DNA from: Candidatus Woesearchaeota archaeon
GTDB taxonomy: Archaea; Nanobdellota; Nanobdellia; Woesearchaeales; GW2011-AR4
NCBI GenBank assembly: GCA_016185955.1
Contig: JACPMQ010000010.1
Span: 1 to 8,113 of the forward strand
Reading direction: 5' to 3'
Length of the DNA stretch: 8,113 bases
Of the stretch, positions 1 through 4,564 are shown in pieces (position 1 is the first letter of the stretch; the number at the start of each line of letters is the position of its first letter). The notes under the pieces were generated by a model. That model was not told the DNA's origin and made no database searches. It saw only the letters and a program-made list of their open reading frames with translations. A program made the translations under genes and the position numbers.

Positions 1-12
1 GTTCCAATCATC

Positions 13-20
13 TTTAAATA
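13..20 (+). promoter_or_regulatory. TATA-like box for the HAM1/ITPase gene
   Basis: The sequence TTTAAATA lies 30 bases (first T to A of ATG) before the start codon at 43. Archaeal transcription starts about 25 bases downstream of the TATA box, so the mRNA would begin at or within a few bases of the ATG and be leaderless. No Shine-Dalgarno-like sequence precedes this ATG, which agrees. The same spacing recurs at other genes in the window. Confidence 0.5.
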
Positions 21-42
21 CTCCCTAATTTTTCTTGCTGCT

Positions 43-582
43 ATGCAAATAAATCTCATAACAAGCAACTTGAGCAAAGTAAGGGAATTCAAAGAAATTC
101 TTAAAGGCAAAGTAAAAATAAACCACATCCAGATGGAGTATAAGGAGTTAAGAAGCGATAATCCTCTGGAAATTGCAAAGGAAGCTGCAAAAAGGCTTGC
201 AGAAGAATTGCAAAAAGCAGTTGTTGTTGAAGACTCTGGAATGTTTATTAAGGCATTAAACGATTTTCCAGGAACTTGCTCTTCTTACATTCATAAAAGG
301 ATTGGCTTGCAGGGAATTCTAAAATTAATGGGAAAAATTGATGACAGGACAGCTTACTACAAATCAGCAGTTGCGTATTGTGAGCCTGGAAAAGAGCCAA
401 TAGGGTTTTTAGGAGAAGAAAAAGGCTACGTTGCAGAAAAAATTAGAGGAAATTATGGCTTTGGGCATGATCCTATTTTCATTCCAGAAGGAAGCAGCAA
501 AGCATATGGAGAAATAAAAGACTGCGAGAGATTAAAAAAATTCAGAAGAATTGCTGTTGAAAAATTAATGGAATACCTCTAA
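43..582 (+). CDS. rdgB: XTP/dITP pyrophosphatase (HAM1/RdgB/ITPase family)
   Basis: This enzyme family hydrolyses non-canonical purine nucleoside triphosphates (ITP, dITP, XTP) to the monophosphate and pyrophosphate, keeping them out of DNA and RNA in the cytoplasm. Visible family motifs are the N-terminal TSNLSKVREF (residues 7-16; T, N, K and E positions), EDSG with the catalytic-type Asp64 (63-66), FPGTCSSY (75-82) and FGHDPIFIP (140-148). The length of 179 aa is slightly short for the family. The C-terminal Ser-His-Arg motif that contacts the base in characterised members is not conserved: the aligned positions read K166-F167-R168, so base preference may differ. The ATG at 43 puts the first beta strand (INLITSN) at the N-terminus as expected and fits the upstream TATA box. 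The last codon and stop (CTC TAA) form the target-site repeat of the element that follows. Assignment to the family is firm; the exact substrate is not. Confidence 0.9.
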   Translation: MQINLITSNLSKVREFKEILKGKVKINHIQMEYKELRSDNPLEIAKEAAKRLAEELQKAVVVEDSGMFIKALNDFPGTCSSYIHKRIGLQGILKLMGKIDDRTAYYKSAVAYCEPGKEPIGFLGEEKGYVAEKIRGNYGFGHDPIFIPEGSSKAYGEIKDCERLKKFRRIAVEKLMEYL

Positions 583-584
583 CA
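577..584 (+). repeat. Left target-site duplication of element A
   Basis: CTCTAACA here matches CTCTAACG at 810-817 in 7 of 8 positions. The exact direct repeat is the 10 bases TACCTCTAAC at 574-583 and 807-816, part of which overlaps the element end. The repeat includes the last Leu codon and the stop codon of the HAM1 gene. Confidence 0.7.
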
Positions 585-809
585 GTAACTGCTAACACCT
601 CTTATTCTAAATATATATAGAACATTAAAGTGGCTGCTCCAAAATAAGGGGCGGTAGGCAAGCAGAAGAATGTTAAGTGTGTTATCAAAATGGCGTGTAT
701 GTGCAAAAAGTTTTTGCTGTAATAACAATCAAGATGCGCCATTTTGCAAGATGCGCCATTTTGCCTATAGTGCGGCTCTGGAGCAGCCACTTATATTGTT
801 AGCAGTTAC
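585..809. mobile_element. Element A: MITE-like hairpin element, 225 bp
   Basis: The ends are a perfect 13-base inverted repeat, GTAACTGCTAACA (585-597) and its complement (797-809), flanked by near-identical 8-base direct repeats. Inside lies a second, 14-base inverted repeat (628-641 with 779-792, core AGTGGCTGCTCCA). Inside that, CAAAATGGCG (686-695) can pair with CGCCATTTTG, which occurs twice (737-746 and 754-763) because of a tandem repeat. A short hairpin GCAAAAA/TTTTTGC (703-717) sits near the tip. No transposase is encoded, so this would be a non-autonomous element. The GTAA terminus and 8-base duplication resemble the IS66 family, but that link is only suggestive. The 80 bases at 629-708 recur in element C at 74 of 80 identity. 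The 13-base left end recurs exactly in element B. The whole gap between the HAM1 and GNAT genes is essentially this element plus the GNAT promoter. An expressed structured RNA remains an alternative. Confidence 0.75.
731..764 (+). repeat. Tandem 17-base repeat, two copies, inside element A
   Basis: AAGATGCGCCATTTTGC occurs twice back to back (731-747, 748-764). Each copy carries CGCCATTTTG, the complement of 686-695, so the same 5' arm could pair with either copy. Within this window element C shows a single copy at 8093-8109, so the duplication may be specific to element A. Confidence 0.9.
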
Positions 810-823
810 CTCTAACGAAAAAA

Positions 824-830
824 TTTATAA
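824..830 (+). promoter_or_regulatory. TATA-like box for the GNAT gene
   Basis: TTTATAA lies just right of element A and its target repeat. It is 57 bases before the GNAT start at 881, so the transcript should begin around 850 and carry a leader of about 30 bases. A two-codon reading frame (ATG AAC TGA, 850-858) sits 26 bases from the box, at the spacing where other genes here have leaderless starts. Confidence 0.45.
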
Positions 831-880
831 GCAAAATAGTTATTGACAATGAACTGATACAAAAAATCAAAGAATAAAAA

Positions 881-1351
881 ATGAAATTAAGAAAAGCAGT
901 AAAAAAGGATGCCAAAGGAATAGCAAATGTTCTTGTGCAGAGCTACAATATTAAAGGCTTAAAAGAGGGCATTGAAGTTTTTAAAAATGAAATTAAAAAA
1001 AATCACAATTATATTGTAGCTGAAGAAAATAAACAGATTATAGGAATTGTTACATGGATTGCGCATGGGCTTCCAAAGCATCAGCTTTGCGAGCTTGACA
1101 GGATTGCTGTTTTGCCTAAATATAGGGGCAAAGGAGTTGCAGAAAAGCTGTTTAATGCTTTATTAAAGGATGCAAAAGAGTTTTACAAAAAAAATAATTC
1201 CAAACTAAGGAAGCTTTATCTTCTGACGCATGCTGACAATTTAAGAGCGCATAAGTTCTATGAAAAAATTGGATTTAGGCATGAAACCTCATTAAAGGAG
1301 CATTATTACAAAGGAAAGGACGAGTTTGTGTATAGTATGTTTTTTGGTTAG
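881..1351 (+). CDS. GNAT-family N-acetyltransferase
   Basis: GNAT enzymes transfer an acetyl group from acetyl-CoA to an amine on a small molecule or protein. The 156-aa length is typical of a single GNAT domain. The acetyl-CoA-binding motif A is clear: LDRIAVLPKYRGKGVAEKLF at residues 72-91, with the R82-G-K-G-V-A87 pyrophosphate loop after a beta strand. Motif B, AHKFYEKIGF, follows at 123-132 and is the usual family ending. The N-terminal half (IRKAVKKDAKGI-like start, then IVAEENKQIIGIVTW at 45-59) matches the first helices and strands of the fold. An in-frame TAA at 875-877 means translation cannot start upstream of 881. The substrate cannot be told from sequence. It resembles RimI-type protein acetyltransferases in general layout, but nothing visible is diagnostic. 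The gene has its own promoter and is convergent with the PIN operon. Confidence 0.88.
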   Translation: MKLRKAVKKDAKGIANVLVQSYNIKGLKEGIEVFKNEIKKNHNYIVAEENKQIIGIVTWIAHGLPKHQLCELDRIAVLPKYRGKGVAEKLFNALLKDAKEFYKKNNSKLRKLYLLTHADNLRAHKFYEKIGFRHETSLKEHYYKGKDEFVYSMFFG

Positions 1352-1366
1352 CATGTCTTTTAATAC

Positions 1367-1390
1367 AAAAATTCCACCGCTCTAAAGAGC
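1367..1390 (-). terminator. Possible terminator between convergent genes
   Basis: GCTCT-AA-AGAGC (1379-1390) forms a short hairpin in the 54-base gap between the GNAT stop and the PIN stop. Read on the minus strand it is followed, after a few bases, by a run of five T (complement of 1367-1371), as expected at the end of the PIN transcript. The plus-strand side has only a weak T run. Archaeal termination depends mainly on U-tracts, so the hairpin itself may be incidental. Confidence 0.3.
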
Positions 1391-1405
1391 ATTGAAAATT
1401 TGGCA

Positions 1406-2098
1406 TTACCCAGCTTCAATCCTTAGAATCTGCTCAATCTCTTTTTTGCTTACTGCGCATCCGTTAAGCTTTACTCCCCAAAGCACGCTTTCAAGCAAAG
1501 TTTTTCTTGAATTTGGAACATTTGCAAGGTACTTGTCCAATAATCCCTTTTCATAAGCTACTGTAACAAGCTCAGCAGACCTTATTACGCTTATATTTTT
1601 TGTAATTTTTCTGAATTCTTTTATATTGCTGCTGTTTTCTTTTATATCTGTGTGCAGTGTATGCCTGAGTATATGCAGCAATTTCCTTGGATTTTCAATT
1701 AAAAGCCTTGCTGTTCTCTCATCAACTACAAAAGCATCCGCATTTTTTTCTATGCAAAGCGCAATTGCTGACATTTCTGCCTCATGCATTATACCCATAT
1801 TATGGCCAAATGCCATAAAGCAGTTGTTTGCTATTCCAAGAAGCCTTGAAGTTTCGCTTCTTATATTATCATTATCCATTACTTCAAGAGTTTTGTTTTC
1901 TATGTAATGGAGCGTTTGCAATGCCTCAAACTTGAATCTTTTTGTTTTGTTGAGCGGATTATCAACTAATTCCCTTTTTACATTAGGGGTTATATAAAAA
2001 TTTGCATTGCTTATATTTTTCAAAGGCTCAAGAATCCATAAGAGATTATTCATAGTTAAGCTGATTACAGGGCCTGTATCAAAGACAATTGTCTTCAT
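1406..2098 (-). CDS. PIN-domain nuclease-like protein with C-terminal extension
   Basis: PIN domains are metal-dependent ribonucleases and include VapC toxins and rRNA-processing enzymes. Four acidic positions fit the active site: D7 in the opening VFDTGPVISL strand, E43 (KRELVD), E108 in HEAEMSAIAL and D126 in VVDERTAR. The catalytic domain covers about residues 1-150. A further 80 residues (151-230) form a helical extension not found in compact VapC toxins, which are about 130-150 aa, so the total of 230 aa is large. The start ATG overlaps the stop of the upstream HTH gene by four bases (ATGA), pointing to coupled translation in a two-gene operon. Order and overlap resemble antitoxin-toxin pairs, so a toxin role is an inference. 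An RNA-processing or regulatory role remains possible. The PIN fold is well supported; the substrate is unknown. Confidence 0.82.
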   Translation of the reverse strand: MKTIVFDTGPVISLTMNNLLWILEPLKNISNANFYITPNVKRELVDNPLNKTKRFKFEALQTLHYIENKTLEVMDNDNIRSETSRLLGIANNCFMAFGHNMGIMHEAEMSAIALCIEKNADAFVVDERTARLLIENPRKLLHILRHTLHTDIKENSSNIKEFRKITKNISVIRSAELVTVAYEKGLLDKYLANVPNSRKTLLESVLWGVKLNGCAVSKKEIEQILRIEAG

Positions 2099-2652
2099 GA
2101 GAACAAGCCCCTCGCTAGCCTCATTCTTTCTTTTACATCAATAATATCTTCAATGCCCTCGCTTAATTTTGTTTTTCCGATATAATTCATTAGCTCCCAT
2201 TGCGAAATGCCAAGCACTTCAGAAGCCTTTCCACATGACAATCCATGCTCGCAAAGCTTGTAGCCTTTTTTTATCTGCGCTTGGTTTACCACTTCTTCTA
2301 TGTACAGCTTTAATTTGCTGTCTATGCTTGAAATTTCAGAAAAAAGCTTCCTTATTGCGCTGCTAAAGTTTGACTCTTCACTTTTCTCTAAATATTTTTG
2401 GGCATTTTCAAGATGCATTATTATGCTGCCATAATCCATCTCATTCCTCTTCCTTTCAATAATCTTTGAAAGCGCATAGAGCAAGACGGCAACTGAAACG
2501 GAAATTTCGTCTTGGAACACAGAAGCATTATGTATGGTATGGTTGCTCAATCCCTTAAGCCCTATAATATCTTTTTCTCCCTTTATGCTTAAGATAGCAA
2601 TAACTTTCTTAATAATCTCCAAAGCATCTTTCCTTACAATTTCGTTCATCAT
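2095..2652 (-). CDS. Helical protein with C-terminal UPF0175-like helix-turn-helix
   Basis: The gene encodes 185 aa. Residues 1-125 are predominantly helical, with no motif I can name. Residues about 129-163 look like a DNA-binding helix-turn-helix: SCGKASEVLGISQWELMNYIGK (139-160) resembles the UPF0175 pattern of a small-residue helix, a Gly-Ile-Ser turn and a Trp-Glu recognition helix. UPF0175 proteins are often partners of PIN-domain proteins in archaea, and here the PIN gene follows with a 4-base overlap. I infer a DNA-binding partner or antitoxin that may regulate its own operon. It is longer than usual antitoxins because of the N-terminal helical part. The first ATG of an ATGATG pair at 2652 lies 26 bases from a strong TATA box, so the mRNA is probably leaderless. 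The second ATG is an alternative start. The function is inferred from the HTH and context only. Confidence 0.7.
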   Translation of the reverse strand: MMNEIVRKDALEIIKKVIAILSIKGEKDIIGLKGLSNHTIHNASVFQDEISVSVAVLLYALSKIIERKRNEMDYGSIIMHLENAQKYLEKSEESNFSSAIRKLFSEISSIDSKLKLYIEEVVNQAQIKKGYKLCEHGLSCGKASEVLGISQWELMNYIGKTKLSEGIEDIIDVKERMRLARGLFS

Positions 2653-2668
2653 TCTATTTTTATTGTTA

Positions 2669-2678
2669 TTTTATAAAA
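2669..2678 (-). promoter_or_regulatory. TATA box for the HTH-PIN operon
   Basis: TTTTATAAAA is a self-complementary TATA element whose minus-strand 5' end is 26 bases upstream of the ATG at 2652. This places the transcription start at the start codon. Because the box is symmetrical it could in principle also fire toward element D, though flanking context decides direction. Confidence 0.55.
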
Positions 2679-2695
2679 ATTTTTCTTTTTTCGAG

Positions 2696-2944
2696 TTTGT
2701 CGATTGATTAAGCAAAGCCAAAGCGGTGGCGAATGCCGCCTTTTGCTGGCATTATCACGCTACACAAGAGCAGAGGTCAGAGGGTTGGCTCCTTCGGAGC
2801 TTGACCGATACTGCACGTTAAACAGCAAATGCCAGCTGGCGGCATGGCGAAGGGCGGATTTTTCCATACAGAGTGTGGAAAAATCCGACGTGAGACGAGC
2901 CACCGCTTTGGCTTATATCAAAACAACTAAATCTAATCGACAAA
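2696..2944. repeat. Element D: structured intergenic element, about 250 bp
   Basis: The outer ends are inverted: TTTGTCGATT (2696-2705) and AATCGACAAA (2935-2944), extending imperfectly to about 18 bases. Inside, a perfect 14-base stem pairs GCCAAAGCGGTGGC (2717-2730) with 2899-2912. That stem encloses two arms. Arm one pairs 2733-2740 with 2838-2845 and 2745-2753 with 2828-2836, with an inner hairpin 2775-2779/2802-2806 and GCTCC-TTC-GGAGC (2788-2800) at its tip. Arm two is a 12-base stem, CGGATTTTTCCA (2855-2866) with 2876-2887. The segment is clearly GC-richer than the flanking genes. I see no clear target-site duplication and no sequence shared with elements A-C. It lies in the divergent gap between the HTH-PIN and CoaBC promoters. 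It may be a mobile element with different ends, or a three-way-junction RNA. A plus-strand open frame through it has no recognisable product. Confidence 0.65.
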
Positions 2945-2967
2945 GTCTGTTTTTTCAGAAAACAAAA

Positions 2968-2975
2968 TTTATAAA
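2968..2975 (+). promoter_or_regulatory. TATA box for coaBC
   Basis: TTTATAAA lies 41 bases before the coaBC ATG at 3009, so transcription should start near 2996-2998. The short leader would contain a four-codon frame, GTG GTT ATT TTA TGA (2998-3012), whose stop overlaps the coaBC start as ATGA. The GTG is 30 bases from the box, at the leaderless position seen for other genes here. Confidence 0.5.
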
Positions 2976-3008
2976 CCGCTCTTACTTTTTTTATTTTGTG
3001 GTTATTTT

Positions 3009-4250
3009 ATGAGCAAAATTTTAAAAGATAAGAATATAGTTATTGGGGTAACAGCAAGCATTGCCTGCTATAAAACCCTTGAATTAATCAAAAAGCTAAG
3101 GAATTTAGGAGCTAATGTTCATGTAATCATAAGCAAGAATGCAACAAGGCTTGTTGATATAAAAGATTTTGAAATTGCAAGCAATAACAAAGTTCATACA
3201 GAATTATTTGAGCCGAACATAAGCTATCTTGATTACATAAAAAAAGACAGCAAAATAGAGCATATCAGTTTAGCTGACATTGCCGACTTATTTTTAATTT
3301 GCCCTGCAACTGCTAATATCATGGGAAAGATTGCAAATGGCATTGCTGACGACTTATTAAGCACAAGTGTAATGGCTACAAATGCTTCTGTTTTGATATG
3401 CCCTGCAATGAATGTGAAGATGTGGAAAAATCCTATAATGCAGGAAAATATAAAAAAATTAAAAAAATTAAGTTATAGGTTTATAGAGCCTGAATATGGA
3501 ATGCTTGCATGCGGCTATGAGGGCATTGGCAGGCTTGCAAACCTTGACAAAATTACTGATAATATACAAGCAATAATAGAGAAAAGGAGCGATTTAAAGG
3601 GAAAAAAAATTCTTGTTACCGCAGGCGCAACTTCGGAAGAAATAGATCCTGTGAGGGTTATCACAAACAAAAGCTCAGGAAAGATGGGTGTTTATCTTGC
3701 AGAAGAAGCCTTTTTGAGGGGAGCTGAAGTAACATTAATAAGAGGGGCAAATTCAGTAGAGCCTCAATATCACTTTAAAGACATAAAAATAAGCAGCGTA
3801 AAAGAGTTGTTTCAGGAAATTAGGGAAAATATAAGCGATAAGGATATTATGATTCATGCAGCCGCTGTTTCAGATTTCACAATAAGCAATAAGTCAAAAA
3901 GCAAGATTAAAAGCACTAAAAGCCTGAATCTTGAGCTGACTCCAACAACAAAAATATTTGAGAAAATAAAGCAGCTAAAAAAAGACATTTTTCTCTTAGG
4001 ATTTAAGGCAGAATATAGAGCAACAAAGAAAGAATTAATCAATCGAGCTTATCAAATATTAAAACTGGCAAATGCGGATTTAGTAGTTGCGAATGATGTT
4101 GGAAAGCAGGGGAGGGGCTTTGACACCGAAACAAACGAAGTTTTTATCGTCAATAAAGATAAGAAAGCCGTTCATGTTGGTTTAGCAGGCAAAAGGGTTA
4201 TAGGCAATAGGATATTGGATGAAATAAAGAGGCTATTATTGGGAGAGTAA
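3009..4250 (+). CDS. coaBC: Bifunctional phosphopantothenoylcysteine decarboxylase / phosphopantothenate-cysteine ligase
   Basis: This cytoplasmic enzyme carries out two successive coenzyme A steps. The C-terminal CoaB domain joins cysteine to 4'-phosphopantothenate, and the N-terminal flavoprotein CoaC domain decarboxylates the product to phosphopantetheine. The CoaC part (about 1-190) shows the FMN-binding start IVIGVTASIACYK, the catalytic-type His85 (IEHISLAD), CPATANIMGKIANGIADDLLS (98-118), the substrate-binding PAMNVKMW (132-139) and the flap Cys168 in GMLACGYEGIGRL. The CoaB part (about 197-413) shows VTAGATSEEIDPVRVITNKSSGKMG (203-227, Asn220 in the conserved place), HAAAVSDF (283-290), the KIK site (299-301), GFKAE (331-335) and ANDVG (361-365). 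All key residues appear present, and 413 aa is the normal fused length. The Met start is the first in frame after the promoter. The gene stands alone with its own TATA box, divergent from the HTH-PIN operon. Confidence 0.95.
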   Translation: MSKILKDKNIVIGVTASIACYKTLELIKKLRNLGANVHVIISKNATRLVDIKDFEIASNNKVHTELFEPNISYLDYIKKDSKIEHISLADIADLFLICPATANIMGKIANGIADDLLSTSVMATNASVLICPAMNVKMWKNPIMQENIKKLKKLSYRFIEPEYGMLACGYEGIGRLANLDKITDNIQAIIEKRSDLKGKKILVTAGATSEEIDPVRVITNKSSGKMGVYLAEEAFLRGAEVTLIRGANSVEPQYHFKDIKISSVKELFQEIRENISDKDIMIHAAAVSDFTISNKSKSKIKSTKSLNLELTPTTKIFEKIKQLKKDIFLLGFKAEYRATKKELINRAYQILKLANADLVVANDVGKQGRGFDTETNEVFIVNKDKKAVHVGLAGKRVIGNRILDEIKRLLLGE

Positions 4251-4290
4251 TTAAGGTAAACTCGTTTAGTCAAGCACTCAAAAAATGTTC

Positions 4291-4298
4291 TAAATCTA
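4291..4298 (+). repeat. Left target-site duplication of element B
   Basis: TAAATCTA here is repeated exactly at 4505-4512. The match extends one base left (C at 4290 and 4504), the latter being the last base of the element. An exact pair of 8-base direct repeats next to inverted ends is the classic footprint of a transposition event. Confidence 0.8.
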
Positions 4299-4504
4299 GT
4301 AACTGCTAACATACTATAAAGGGTTTTTGCGAAAGTTGGTGCTTGTGCGCCATTGCCAATTCAGAAAATTTCTTAAGATTGTGATAAGTGACCTGAGCAA
4401 TGCCATAGCATTGCGAAGTTGAGAGGTAAGTTAAGGCTCCGCACAAGCACGAATAAGAATTCGCAAAAACCCAACTTTTCTGACAAAGTTCTGTTAGCAT
4501 ATAC
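4299..4504. mobile_element. Element B: MITE-like hairpin element, 206 bp
   Basis: The left end GTAACTGCTAACA (4299-4311) is identical to that of element A. The right end, read inward, is GTATATGCTAACA (4492-4504), 11 of 13 matching. Exact 8-base repeats TAAATCTA flank it. The interior is unrelated in sequence to A but has the same plan, one long hairpin. GGGTTTTTGCGAA (4321-4333) pairs with 4460-4472, GTGCTTGTGCG (4339-4349) pairs with 4440-4450, and a smaller hairpin GCAATGC-CATA-GCATTGC (4397-4414) lies in the loop region. No transposase is encoded. It fills the gap between the convergent coaBC and metG genes, where insertion would do little harm. A minus-strand open frame spanning most of it is a by-product of the composition. 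Shared ends with different cargo suggest movement by a common transposase elsewhere in the genome. Confidence 0.78.
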
Positions 4505-4564
4505 TAAATCTAAATGAAATTGTCATTCTTAGCACCGCCTTCAGCAAAAAATGACTGCCTCTTG

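Noticed and set aside
731..764. Possible CRISPR-like repeats (two copies of a 17-base unit)
   Set aside because: The copies are directly adjacent with no spacer and only two exist; they are a simple tandem duplication inside element A.
602..790. 62-codon open frame on the minus strand across element A
   Set aside because: It lies inside the inverted repeats, has no recognisable domain or ribosome binding site, and the tandem repeat and length differences in element C break any conservation of the frame.
2717..2912. Element D as SRP RNA, RNase P RNA or a tRNA-like gene
   Set aside because: I could not find the conserved cores of these RNAs (no SRP GGAA-type domain, no RNase P core motifs, no T-loop). 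The stem layout does not match a tRNA.
2704..3012. 102-codon plus-strand open frame through element D, ending at the coaBC start
   Set aside because: The translation has no recognisable domain and changes from hairpin-derived to AT-rich promoter sequence partway. It crosses the coaBC TATA box.
4306..4500. 64-codon minus-strand open frame spanning element B
   Set aside because: It is coextensive with the hairpin and shows no family features; the frame is explained by the GC-richer composition of the element.
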